Source of the DNA: Haloarcula marismortui ATCC 43049 | GTDB taxonomy: Archaea > Halobacteriota > Halobacteria > Halobacteriales > Haloarculaceae | Direction of reading: 5' to 3' | DNA length: 64,000 nucleotides | Assembly (NCBI RefSeq): GCF_000011085.1 | Contig: NC_006396.1 | Coordinates: forward strand, 434,001-498,000 | Shown here: positions 43,649 through 52,369 of the stretch, one piece after another | How the letters are laid out: the number at the start of each line of letters is the position of its first letter | Numbering within the stretch: the first letter of the stretch is position 1 | Position numbers and translations under genes: made by a program | Notes under the pieces: generated by a model | What the model saw: only the letters and a program-made list of their open reading frames with translations | Told to the model about the DNA's origin: nothing | The model's database searches: none

Positions 43649-44337
43649 GTGTTCAGATAAGGATTGAAGAGTGAGGCACGGCGATTTTGAAGTGTCTATG
43701 CCCAAAAACGCCGGCCTCGGCGGTAGTATCGACCAAATCGACTTAGATTTTGTGGAGCGAGAAGCGACACCGCGACTGCTGATGAAGCTGAGTATTCAGC
43801 TGCATTTGGCTGGACTATCACTTTCGAATACTGTCTCGGTTCTTGAAATATTCGGTGTCCAACGCGCTCGATCAACTGTCTATAATTGGGTTCACAAAGC
43901 AGATTTACAGCCCAAAGATGGACAGTCACCGGATCACGTTGCGGTTGACGAAACTGTGATCCAACTCAACGGTGAGAGATATTGGCTGTACGCCGCTGTC
44001 GATCCACAAACGAACAAATTGCTTCATACGAAGCTTAGACCAACTACAACAAAGGTTCTCGCCCATGCATTTCTCACCGAACTCTCTGAGAAACACGACG
44101 TCGACGACGCCGTGTTTCTCGTCGATGGCTCCAGATCGTTACAAGCTGTGTGTCAACGACATGGCTTCGATTTCAGATACGAAAAACATGGAAATCGGAA
44201 TGCTGTTGAACGTGTCTTCAGAGAAATAAAACGACGAACTGTCTGTTTCTCAAACTGTTTCAGCAACGCCGAAGCGGAAACAGCCGATGATTGGATCAGA
44301 TCGTTCAGCTTCGCATGGAATCAGCTTATCTGAACAC
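43649..44337 (+). mobile_element. IS6-family insertion sequence
   Basis: A 689-bp element bounded by perfect 13-bp inverted repeats: GTGTTCAGATAAG at 43649-43661 and CTTATCTGAACAC at 44325-44337. It carries one transposase gene whose stop codon lies inside the right repeat. Expected 8-bp target duplications are absent: AGGTCGTA on the left, GATGAAAC on the right. The element may have undergone cointegrate or deletion recombination. Its base composition is lower in GC than the flanks. Confidence 0.9.
43698..44333 (+). CDS. IS6-family transposase (ISH15/ISH29-like)
   Basis: A 211-residue DDE transposase. The first Asp is in HVAVDETVIQL, the second in VFLVDGSRSL and the Glu in AVERVFREIKRRT, with the Lys/Arg pair downstream. 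An N-terminal HTH (SIQLHLAGLSLSNTVSVLEIFG, about 32-53) precedes the catalytic core. The length fits haloarchaeal IS6 elements such as ISH15/ISH29. ATG 43698 (MPKNAGLGGS) is preferred to the longer frame, which begins just inside the left inverted repeat. All catalytic residues are present, so activity is possible. Confidence 0.9.
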   Translation: MPKNAGLGGSIDQIDLDFVEREATPRLLMKLSIQLHLAGLSLSNTVSVLEIFGVQRARSTVYNWVHKADLQPKDGQSPDHVAVDETVIQLNGERYWLYAAVDPQTNKLLHTKLRPTTTKVLAHAFLTELSEKHDVDDAVFLVDGSRSLQAVCQRHGFDFRYEKHGNRNAVERVFREIKRRTVCFSNCFSNAEAETADDWIRSFSFAWNQLI

Positions 44338-44473
44338 GATGAAACTAATGCTGGCGGTACTCACCAATTAAAACTACGAAGTAACTGTCTATAATATAGT
44401 AAGAGGTGATTACCACCGCCGTCAGACGACTGGTTCTCCGGGATTTATACTAAGCCAGTGAGCAACGGTGGAT

Positions 44474-45433
44474 ATGACGGAGTTAGTTACGTTCGGTGAG
44501 ACGATGTTGCGGTTATCGCCACCTGGCGACGAGCGACTGGAGACTGCAGACCAGTACGCCGTCAGGGCGGCTGGCGCGGAGTCGAACGTCGCAGTTGCTG
44601 CGCAACGGCTTGGAGTCGACGCGATGTGGGCGTCGAAACTCCCCGATTCACCGGTCGGTCGCCGAGTCACGGGTGAACTCAAGCACCACGGCGTGTCGGT
44701 CGATGTTGCCTGGGACGACTCCGACAGCGCCCGACAGGGAACATACTATCTAGAACAGGGCAGCCCACCACGGGGCAACGACGTTATTTACGATCGCCAA
44801 AACGCCAGTGTCACAACCGCCACACCAGCTGAGCTTCCCACGGAGGCCATCGCAGACGCCGCGGGGTTCCATACCTCGGGGATCACACCGGCGCTCTCGG
44901 AGACGCTCGAATCGACCACTGCTGACCTCCTTTCGCTCGCACAAGACGCGGGCACGACGACGAGCTTCGACCTGAACTACCGCTCGAAGCTCTGGACGCC
45001 GGCGGAAGCCCGTTCAGTTCTGACAGAGCTATTCCCGTCTGTCGACCTGCTCGTTGTTGCCGAACGCGATGCGAACGTCGTGTTGGACCGGACCGGCGAC
45101 GCCGAAACGATCGCTCGGGACCTCGCCGCCGAGTACGGGTTCGAAGCGACAGTGATCACCCGTGGTAGCGATGGGGCGCTCGCGCTTGCTGATGGGACTG
45201 TAACGGAGCAACCGACGTTCGAGTCGACCGATGCGCACCCGGTTGGGACCGGCGACTCCTTTGTCGGTGGTTTCCTCTCGCAGTACCTCTCCGGTGGCAC
45301 CGTTGCAGACGGGCTTGCTTGGGGTGCCGCGACGGCCGCACTCAAACGGACGATACCAGGCGATATTGCTGTCGTATCGCCAGACGAAATCCGTTCTATT
45401 CTCAGCGGTGATACGGAAGCGATTTCGCGGTAG
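44474..45433 (+). CDS. kdgK: 2-keto-3-deoxygluconate kinase (PfkB family)
   Basis: A 319-residue ribokinase-fold sugar kinase. ELVTFGETMLRLSPPGDERLE begins the protein, AGAESNVAVAAQRLG is the family N-terminal signature and the C-terminal catalytic site is DAHPVGTGDSFVGGFLSQYL with the base Asp in GTGDS. KDG kinase makes KDPG in the semi-phosphorylative Entner-Doudoroff pathway of haloarchaea. TTTATA at 44446-44451 is about 27 bases from ATG 44474, so a leaderless start is likely. The upstream IS6 element ends 136 bases before the gene. Confidence 0.85.
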   Translation: MTELVTFGETMLRLSPPGDERLETADQYAVRAAGAESNVAVAAQRLGVDAMWASKLPDSPVGRRVTGELKHHGVSVDVAWDDSDSARQGTYYLEQGSPPRGNDVIYDRQNASVTTATPAELPTEAIADAAGFHTSGITPALSETLESTTADLLSLAQDAGTTTSFDLNYRSKLWTPAEARSVLTELFPSVDLLVVAERDANVVLDRTGDAETIARDLAAEYGFEATVITRGSDGALALADGTVTEQPTFESTDAHPVGTGDSFVGGFLSQYLSGGTVADGLAWGAATAALKRTIPGDIAVVSPDEIRSILSGDTEAISR

Positions 45434-45533
45434 CTACGGCGTCCAGCAAGCTTCTTATCCCTTCGCGGGGAACGGCAGGGTATGATTAACTATGAACGCT
45501 GTAAACTGTGGCTCCCCGGATGCGGAGGTCACA

Positions 45534-47324
45534 ATGCGTAGCGCAAAGATCGTCTGTACTCTCGGTCCTGCGTCGGACTCGGTCGACGACATCGCGTCAC
45601 TCGCAAAAGCCGGTATGTCCGTTGCCAGACTGAACGCGAGCCACGGCTCGCCGGAACACCGCCGTGAAATGATCGATCGCATCCGGCAGGTGGACGAGGC
45701 AGTCGAGGAACCGGTCGCGGCCATGCTCGATATGCCTGGGCCGGAAGTCCGGACCGCGGAGATCGACGAACCGATTCAGCTCACGGAGGGGTCTACCATC
45801 CGGTACGTCGTCGGTGACGACGCGACGCCAGAAGAGGTCGGGCTTTCGCAGTCGATTACGGCAGTCGAGCCGGGCGACCGGGTGTTACTCGATGACGGCC
45901 GAATCGAGACGACCGTCGAACGTGTCGAGGACGAGACAGTGTTTGCGACCGTCGAGAACGGCGGCGAACTGGCCGCCCGCAAAGGCGTCAACGTTCCCGG
46001 CGTCGAACTCGACCTGCCGACGATTACGGAAAACGACGAACAAGAACTCGACGTGGCCGCCGAGAAGGAGCCTGATTTCGTGGCCGCCTCGTTTGTCCGT
46101 GACGGCGAGGATATCTACGAGATCAGCCAGGCACTCGAAGAGCGCGGTGTCGACATTCCGATCATCGCCAAGATTGAACGGGCCGGTGCCGTCGAAAACC
46201 TCGACTCGATCATCGACGAGGCCTATGGCGTGATGGTCGCCCGCGGTGACCTCGGCGTGGAGTGCCCCCTTGAGGATGTCCCTATCATTCAAAAGCGCAT
46301 CATCCGCCGGTGTCACGAGGCCGGCGTCCCGGTCATCACGGCCACCGAGATGCTTGACTCGATGGTCCACTCCCGGCGGCCGACCCGCGCGGAGGCCTCA
46401 GACGTGGCAAACGCAGTTCTGGACGGTACCGATGCAGTGATGCTCTCTGGTGAGACGGCGATCGGTGACCACCCGGCCCGTGTCGTCGAGACGATGGACC
46501 GGATTATCCGCGATGTCGAGGGCAGCGAAGAGTACGCCGAATCCCGCGAACAGCGCGTGCCAAACGCCGGGGATACCCGAACAGACGCGCTCGCACGCTC
46601 GGGTCGGTTCCTCGCCCGCGACATCGGGGCGTCGGCGATTGTCGCCGCGTCCGAGTCCGGCTACACTGCCCTGAAATCGGCGAAATACCGGCCGTCGATT
46701 CCCATCGTCGCGTCGACACCGAGCGAGCGCGTCCGCCGAAAGCTCGCGCTCTCGTGGGGTATCACACCCGTAACGACCGAGTACACTACCGAGGGCGCTG
46801 ATGCCGTCATCCAGACGGCAGTGCAGGCAGCCCTCGACACCGAGGCCGCAGACAGCGGTGACACGGTCGTCGTCCTCTCTGGGATGATGACCGAACTGGA
46901 GGGAATGAATACGGCGAATATGCTGAAAGTCCACGTTGCGGCCGAAACGGTCGCGAGCGGTCGGTCCATTGTTGATGGCCTAGTGACTGGCCCCGTCCAT
47001 CGGATTTCGACGGCCCCGCCCCGGGAGTCGCCAGGCGACCTCTCGAACGTCCCCGAGGGGGCGATACTGGCGGTTCCAGAAGGGTTCGACGGCGAGTTCG
47101 TTGGCGACACCAGCCGCATCGGTGGCATCATCGACGGCCACGAGGGCGTCACGAGCTACGCAGCTATCGTCGCCCGCGAGCTTTCGATTCCGATGATATC
47201 GAACGCGGACCTGCCTGATGCTGTCTCCGACGGGTCGACTGTTACACTAGACTCCGAGCGCGGCGTCGTCTACGAGGAGTCCGTTGGACGAGAGGACATC
47301 TCAGGCAGGGAGCGAGACTACTGA
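45534..47324 (+). CDS. pyk: pyruvate kinase with extra C-terminal swivel domain
   Basis: A 596-residue pyruvate kinase. The core has AKIVCTLGPASDS, the substrate loop IIAKIERAGAVENLD (catalytic Lys) and GVMVARGDLGVE, followed by MLDSMVHSRRPTRAEASDVANAVLDG. After the normal C-domain comes a PEP-utiliser-like mobile domain of about 90 residues, ending IARELSIPMI-type as VARELSIPMISNA. There the usual catalytic His of the TSHAA motif reads TSYAA, so the domain has probably lost phosphotransfer ability. ATG 45534 is preferred to 45492. The enzyme completes glycolysis beside KDG kinase and a ROK kinase. Confidence 0.88.
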   Translation: MRSAKIVCTLGPASDSVDDIASLAKAGMSVARLNASHGSPEHRREMIDRIRQVDEAVEEPVAAMLDMPGPEVRTAEIDEPIQLTEGSTIRYVVGDDATPEEVGLSQSITAVEPGDRVLLDDGRIETTVERVEDETVFATVENGGELAARKGVNVPGVELDLPTITENDEQELDVAAEKEPDFVAASFVRDGEDIYEISQALEERGVDIPIIAKIERAGAVENLDSIIDEAYGVMVARGDLGVECPLEDVPIIQKRIIRRCHEAGVPVITATEMLDSMVHSRRPTRAEASDVANAVLDGTDAVMLSGETAIGDHPARVVETMDRIIRDVEGSEEYAESREQRVPNAGDTRTDALARSGRFLARDIGASAIVAASESGYTALKSAKYRPSIPIVASTPSERVRRKLALSWGITPVTTEYTTEGADAVIQTAVQAALDTEAADSGDTVVVLSGMMTELEGMNTANMLKVHVAAETVASGRSIVDGLVTGPVHRISTAPPRESPGDLSNVPEGAILAVPEGFDGEFVGDTSRIGGIIDGHEGVTSYAAIVARELSIPMISNADLPDAVSDGSTVTLDSERGVVYEESVGREDISGRERDY

Positions 47325-47376
47325 CCGCAGTAGAATCTGTGTAGTTAAGTATCGGTGGGGCAACCCTTCGACCAGC

Positions 47377-48348
47377 ATGGGCGCTTACGCAGGGGTCGAC
47401 CTCGGAGCGACACATATTCGCGCTGTTATCGGTGACGAGACGGGCTCGATAGTCTCGTCACACAAAACTGAAACACCACGTGGACCGGCGGGCATTGCGG
47501 TCACGGAGGCGGTCCTCGACGCGATCCGGCAGGCCTGTGACGCCGCCGACATCGCCCCCACAGACGTGGTTGCCGCCGGTATCGGATCCTTCGGCCCGAT
47601 GGATCTGGCCGAAGGTGTCGTCGAAAACCCAGCGAACCTTCCAGACACCATCGACCGGATTCCGCTGACTGGGCCGGTCGAAAACCTCATCGGCAGCGAG
47701 CGAGTGTCGCTACACAACGACGCCAACGCCGGCGTCATCGGCGAACGGTTCTACTCGGACCGGAGCCCCGATGACATGGTGTATCTCACTATCTCATCCG
47801 GAGTCGGCGCTGGGGTCGCCGTTGACGGGAACATCCTGTCAGGCTGGGACGGCAACGCCGGCGAAGTCGGGCATCTGACCATCGATCCGCACGGTTTCAT
47901 GACCTGTGGCTGTGGGCACGACGGCCACTGGGAGGCATATTGCTCGGGCGAGAACATTCCCCGGTATGCCACACAACTGCACCGAGAGGACCCCGTCGAG
48001 ACGGCGCTCCCAATCGAGACTGAGGAGTTTTCGGCGGCAGATATCTTCGAGTATGCTGGTGAAGATGAGTTCGCGTCTCACGTTCTCGACCAGATCTGTC
48101 ACTGGAACGCTATCGGCGTCGCGAACATCGTTCACGCGTATGCACCTCTCGTTGTCTACGTCGGTGGGGCCGTTGCACTCAACAACCCCGAGCAGGTGCT
48201 AAATCCGATCCGGGAGCGGCTCGATGACATGGTGATGTCGAACATTCCGGATATCCAGTTAACGCAGTTTGGCGACGATGTCGTGGTTCGTGGTGCACTG
48301 GCGTCCGCACTGACTGGCGGCACAGGCGACCCGTCACAGCGCGTTTAA
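47377..48348 (+). CDS. ROK-family sugar kinase, probable glucokinase
   Basis: A 323-residue ROK kinase. The N-terminal phosphate loop is AGVDLGATHIRAVIGD, the catalytic Asp is in SLHNDANAGVIGE and ISSGVGAGVAVDG follows. The zinc-binding motif reads GHLTIDP then CGCGHDGHWEAYCSG. ROK members phosphorylate glucose, fructose or amino sugars; glucokinase is suggested by the context (KDG kinase, pyruvate kinase) but not proven. ATG 47377 lies about 30 bases after a TATA-like TTAAGTAT at 47345-47352. The longer frame overlaps pyk. Confidence 0.82.
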   Translation: MGAYAGVDLGATHIRAVIGDETGSIVSSHKTETPRGPAGIAVTEAVLDAIRQACDAADIAPTDVVAAGIGSFGPMDLAEGVVENPANLPDTIDRIPLTGPVENLIGSERVSLHNDANAGVIGERFYSDRSPDDMVYLTISSGVGAGVAVDGNILSGWDGNAGEVGHLTIDPHGFMTCGCGHDGHWEAYCSGENIPRYATQLHREDPVETALPIETEEFSAADIFEYAGEDEFASHVLDQICHWNAIGVANIVHAYAPLVVYVGGAVALNNPEQVLNPIRERLDDMVMSNIPDIQLTQFGDDVVVRGALASALTGGTGDPSQRV

Positions 48349-48378
48349 AGAGCGTCGACCTGACCGCGAACCGTTGGG

Positions 48379-49554
48379 CTACTGCTGCAAGTCGTACAGC
48401 CGTCGGAACGCAGTCGGCGGGAACCGCGGTTCGACGCGGCTCGGTGGGCGTCCCTGACCATTAGTGACCGTCGCTTCGACGCGGTCAACGACGCCGGATT
48501 CAGCCATTTCGTAGAGGAACCGTTTGACGGTCCCGGCAGAGAGATCGACTGACTGTGCCGAGGCAATCGCCTCCGTCGTCGCCGTTACCGAGGAGCGTTC
48601 GCTCTCCTCTAGGTCGATGAGTTCCCTGAGAACGGTCTGTCGGTTTGTCGGCAGAGAGAGAACAACGCCTAACGAAACACAGGGGTCGGGCACCTCCGCG
48701 ATGGCCGCGTCGACGTTGGCCTGTGTGATCCGGTCCTGGCCCCGTTCCTCGGCCAGTTCTGCAGCGATAAACAAAGCGGCAAGGGCATCGTGGGCGTTGC
48801 CGTCGGCCCAGTCAGCGATATGTCTCGCCTGACCGTGATCAAGTCCCTGCTGGGCCAGCCCGTTCGAGGTTCTGGTCATCAACACGTCGACGAGCATCTG
48901 ACGCTGGTAGCGGTCGATACTGATCGACTCGGCGGTGTACCGCGTCAGTTCAGTTGTCGACGGGTCATCGCGACCGATAGCGAGCCAGCTAACGTTGCTC
49001 GGTAAGCCAGCAAACAGGTCAACGAGGGCCGGGGCCTGGATGCTCTCCGGTTCGCCGATGTGGTCGACAGCAATGACGATGCCTGTGCGTTGCCCTCGGA
49101 CCAGGTCGTGGAGCCGTGACTTGAGCGTCTCCGTCCCGATCCCATGCTCCGGCACCGAGTCGTCAACGAGTGCGTCCAGAACCGCGTGGTAGAACGCGAA
49201 CTCGCTTGCGGTCTCTCGGGCGTTCACGTAGACGAACGACGGAGAGGTCGGTGGCTGTGCACGGGTCGTTGTGTGGATAATCGCCTGTTGCTCCGTCGGG
49301 AGCTGTTCTAAGTTGGCGAACAGCGCCGTGATAACCGCGGACTTCCCTGAACCGCAGGGGCCGTACACGTACGCGTTCGGCGGAAGCTGCCCATCGAACA
49401 CTGGATCGAGGTGGTCGAGGAGCCGTTCGAGGACCGGCCCGCGGTCGGCCGGCTCCTCTATGTGGACGACCGGTGAGATAGACTCGTAATCCTGAATGAG
49501 GCGTGGCTCACCGTTCCGGCGTTGTCGACGCTTGATTCTCGCTTCAATGTCCAT
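48379..49554 (-). CDS. Orc1/Cdc6-like AAA+ protein with altered Walker B
   Basis: A 391-residue Orc1/Cdc6-family protein. Walker A is GPCGSGKS (65-72), an AAA+ lid follows and a C-terminal winged helix (about 300-391) includes SVDLSAGTVKRFLYEMAESGVV. Where initiators have a DE or DD Walker B, this protein has IVIAVDHIGEPESI, losing the second acid. Replication initiators of haloarchaea lie beside origins, but I see no origin repeats here. The gene sits between a sugar kinase and the glycerol operon. It may be an inactive paralogue or a regulator rather than an initiator. Confidence 0.75.
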   Translation of the reverse strand: MDIEARIKRRQRRNGEPRLIQDYESISPVVHIEEPADRGPVLERLLDHLDPVFDGQLPPNAYVYGPCGSGKSAVITALFANLEQLPTEQQAIIHTTTRAQPPTSPSFVYVNARETASEFAFYHAVLDALVDDSVPEHGIGTETLKSRLHDLVRGQRTGIVIAVDHIGEPESIQAPALVDLFAGLPSNVSWLAIGRDDPSTTELTRYTAESISIDRYQRQMLVDVLMTRTSNGLAQQGLDHGQARHIADWADGNAHDALAALFIAAELAEERGQDRITQANVDAAIAEVPDPCVSLGVVLSLPTNRQTVLRELIDLEESERSSVTATTEAIASAQSVDLSAGTVKRFLYEMAESGVVDRVEATVTNGQGRPPSRVEPRFPPTAFRRLYDLQQ

Positions 49555-49616
49555 GCTTGGAAATTAGATCGTGTGTATATTCGATTGGACCTGTAAATAA
49601 AAAGCCGTATGAGTTC

Positions 49617-50705
49617 TTACGGCAGGGGGATAGCTGCGGAGGTCGTGAACACTCCAGCCAGTGCCAGAATGCCCAGGATGAGGGTCGTCGTGATGATCGA
49701 CGCGGCTGGCGGGTCGAAGTGCGTATCTGAGTGGGCGTAGAAGATACGCTGGTAGACCTCACCGAGCAGCGCACCCAGGATACCGAAGGCTGCACCGAGC
49801 ACAAGTGCGACTAAGACACTCGCTCCGTCCGTCATCGCCATACTGGCGACGAACGTTGCCGGGAGCGTCATGTGGTGCGTAACCGGGAATTTCTCCACGC
49901 CGAGGTTCAGGAACAGCAGGCTCGCTGCTGAGATACCGAACGGGAGGAAGAGACTCCCCGTTTTCGCGAAGATGTACGCACCAAGGATGCCGGTAATGAG
50001 CCCGAGCATTGCGACGTGCGTCCACTTGTACTGGTGTGGGAGCCACGGTTCGACAGCCGGTCGTTCGGCGGCCATTCCACCATCCGTTGCGACTTCTTCA
50101 CTGCTACTCGACCGCATCTTGCCGCTCTCGAATGGCGACATATCCAGCAGGCTGCTGCCGCGGACACGTCCGATAACCGGGTACCCGAAGACCAGACGGG
50201 CGATAACAGCCGTCAGGATGACACCTGCTGCAGGCGGGTCAATCGGAATCCCGAGTCCACCGGACGTCTGCCGGATTGCCATACCCAGGATACCGAAGAC
50301 CCCACCGACAGCAAGGACATCCGGTCGAGTACCGAGGGCGTAGGCGATGTCCTTCGCTGGGTGGTAGTCACCGTCGTCCGGCTCGTACATACCGTCGTAC
50401 TTCGCAGCGTACGCTGCTGCTGCCACACCACCGGCGAAGGCGACGTGCGGCCCGAACACAGGACCGAAGGCCAGTGGACCGACGATGCCAGCGCCGTAGC
50501 CACCGGCGGCACCTGCAATGACATCAGGCGAACCGCCGACGAATGACTCGGAGACAACGTTGCCGGCCTCTCCGATAAGCACCATGAAGCCGGTGAAACA
50601 GAACGCCGGGAGTGCACCGATAGAGGCCCCGAACGCGCCACCCGCGAACGCCGCGATGGCAAGGACGAGCATATCAACCGCCGTGAGTCCGAATGCGATT
50701 GCCAT
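49617..50705 (-). CDS. internally duplicated membrane protein, candidate glycerol permease
   Basis: A 362-residue polytopic membrane protein starting three bases after the glpK stop, so it is in one transcript with glpK. About nine hydrophobic helices are split by a hydrophilic loop (about 181-227). Each half has an FGIL helix (137-140 and 307-310) followed by a short DPPAA motif (156-160 and 331-335), showing an internal duplication. There are no NPA motifs, so it is not an aquaporin-type GlpF. Haloarchaea lack an evident MIP gene beside glpK and, from memory, keep a homologue of this protein there. Uptake of glycerol is therefore the leading hypothesis, not established by sequence. Confidence 0.65.
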   Translation of the reverse strand: MAIAFGLTAVDMLVLAIAAFAGGAFGASIGALPAFCFTGFMVLIGEAGNVVSESFVGGSPDVIAGAAGGYGAGIVGPLAFGPVFGPHVAFAGGVAAAAYAAKYDGMYEPDDGDYHPAKDIAYALGTRPDVLAVGGVFGILGMAIRQTSGGLGIPIDPPAAGVILTAVIARLVFGYPVIGRVRGSSLLDMSPFESGKMRSSSSEEVATDGGMAAERPAVEPWLPHQYKWTHVAMLGLITGILGAYIFAKTGSLFLPFGISAASLLFLNLGVEKFPVTHHMTLPATFVASMAMTDGASVLVALVLGAAFGILGALLGEVYQRIFYAHSDTHFDPPAASIITTTLILGILALAGVFTTSAAIPLP

Positions 50706-50708
50706 CTG

Positions 50709-52241
50709 TTATTCCTCCTGTGCCCAGTCACGGGAACGGTCGACGGCGTCGTCCCAGCGGGCGTACATCTTGTCTGCCTTTCCAGCGTCCATCTCCGGCG
50801 AGAACTCCTCGTCGACCTGCCAGTTGTCCCGAAGTTCGTCGACGGTGTCCCAGTACCCGACGGCGAGGCCGGCTGCGTATGCCGACCCGAGGGCAGTGGT
50901 CTCGTCAACCTGTGGTCGAGCGATGTCCGTCTGGATGATGTCGGACTGGAGCTGACAGAGGAAGTTGTTCTTGACTGCACCACCGTCGACTCGCAGCGTC
51001 GTCATCTCGACACCGGAGTCTTCCTCCATCGCTTCCGCGAGGTCGCGGGTCTGGTACGCGATGGATTCCAGGGTCGCACGCACGATGTGCTCTTTTCGCG
51101 TTCCGCGGGTCATTCCGACAATCGTCCCGCGGGCGCGGCCGTCCCAGTGCGGAGCGCCGAGACCCGTGAAGGCCGGCACCATGTAGACACCGTCGGTTGA
51201 TTCAACCGAGCGGGCCAGTTCTGCTGTCTGGGCGGCGTTGTTGATGAGGTCGACGTCCTCGAGCCATTCGATGGCCGCGCCGGCGATGAAGATGGAGCCT
51301 TCCAGCGCGTACTGGACGGGCTCACCGGACATCTGGAAGCCGACGGTCGTCAGCAGGCCGTTATCCGAGGCGACTGCTTCGGAGCCAGTGTTCATCAGGT
51401 AGAACGCGCCGGTGCCGTAGGTGTTCTTCGCATCACCCTTGTCGAAGCAGGTCTGGCCGAACAGCGCGGCCTGCTGGTCGCCCAGCGCGCCCGCAACGGG
51501 GACTTCCTCTTTGAGGAAGCCGTCCGCGTCGGTGTGCCCGTACAGACTCTCGTCGGAGGACGGGCGGACTTCCGGAACCATGGACTCCGGAACGCCGAAC
51601 TCTTCGAGGAGTTCATCGTCCCACTCCATGTCGTGGATGTTGTACAGCATCGTCCGCGATGCGTTCGAGACATCCGTGATGTGGTTGCCGGTGAGCTTGT
51701 AGATGAGCCACGCGTCGATGGTCCCCATCAGGAGTTCACCGTCTTCGGCTCGCTCACGGAGGTCAGCGCCGCGCGAGCTCTGCATCTTGAGTGGTTCCGC
51801 GTTGTCGAGGATCCATTCGGTCTTGGTCGCCGAGAAGTAGGCGTCACATTCCAGCCCGGTCTTCCCCCGGATCCATTCGACTTTGTCCTCTTCCTGAATT
51901 TCCTCGACGCGGTCGGTGGTTCGGCGGTCCTGCCAGACCAGCGCGTTGTGGACCGGTTTGCCGGTCTCCTTGTCCCAGACGATCGTCGTCTCACGCTGGT
52001 TCGTGATGCCAAGCGCTTCGAGCTGTTCGGCACCGACACCTGCATCCGCCAGCCCCTTCGTCACGACTTCCTGCGTGTTTTCCCAGATTTCGACGGGGTC
52101 GTGCTCAACCCAGCCGGGCTCCGGGTAAATCTGTTCGTGCTTCTCGTAGGCATTCGCAACGACCTGGCCGCTGTGGTCGAACACCATGAAGCGGGTACCG
52201 GTCGTTCCCTGATCGATCGCGCCAACGTATGTGTCTGCCAT
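50709..52241 (-). CDS. glpK: glycerol kinase
   Basis: A 510-residue FGGY-family kinase that makes sn-glycerol 3-phosphate from glycerol and ATP. The start is YVGAIDQGTTGTRFMVFDH with the phosphate loop, then TNQRETTIVWD, the substrate Asp in AFTGLGAPHWD and RVDGGAVKNNFLCQLQSD near the C-terminus. The length is normal. Glycerol released by Dunaliella is a main carbon source for haloarchaea. A long inverted repeat surrounds its TATA element. It is the first gene of a leftward operon with the duplicated membrane protein, opposite to glpABC. Confidence 0.95.
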   Translation of the reverse strand: MADTYVGAIDQGTTGTRFMVFDHSGQVVANAYEKHEQIYPEPGWVEHDPVEIWENTQEVVTKGLADAGVGAEQLEALGITNQRETTIVWDKETGKPVHNALVWQDRRTTDRVEEIQEEDKVEWIRGKTGLECDAYFSATKTEWILDNAEPLKMQSSRGADLRERAEDGELLMGTIDAWLIYKLTGNHITDVSNASRTMLYNIHDMEWDDELLEEFGVPESMVPEVRPSSDESLYGHTDADGFLKEEVPVAGALGDQQAALFGQTCFDKGDAKNTYGTGAFYLMNTGSEAVASDNGLLTTVGFQMSGEPVQYALEGSIFIAGAAIEWLEDVDLINNAAQTAELARSVESTDGVYMVPAFTGLGAPHWDGRARGTIVGMTRGTRKEHIVRATLESIAYQTRDLAEAMEEDSGVEMTTLRVDGGAVKNNFLCQLQSDIIQTDIARPQVDETTALGSAYAAGLAVGYWDTVDELRDNWQVDEEFSPEMDAGKADKMYARWDDAVDRSRDWAQEE

Positions 52242-52262
52242 TGTTGTGTTCTCCGTGGTGGA

Positions 52263-52286
52263 GGTAGCTTATTTATGAAAGCTACC
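52263..52286. promoter_or_regulatory. inverted repeat over the glpK TATA box
   Basis: GGTAGCTT (52263-52270) and AAGCTACC (52279-52286) are perfect 8-bp arms around an A/T-rich spacer ATTTATGA. The spacer contains the likely TATA element of glpK, about 30 bases before ATG 52241. Binding of a repressor here would block TBP. GlpR or TrmB-type regulators are candidates; neither gene lies in the window. Confidence 0.55.
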
Positions 52287-52369
52287 ACCTTGCCAGTAAA
52301 CAACATAGTGAACCATTATAAAGATTACTAATGGTGATGTTTGGCGAGTAAAGAAAGAATATGACGGTG

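Noticed and set aside
48360-49620. A replication origin around the Orc1/Cdc6-like gene
   Set aside because: No repeated origin recognition boxes or long A/T-rich unwinding segment were seen on either side, and the protein has an altered Walker B.
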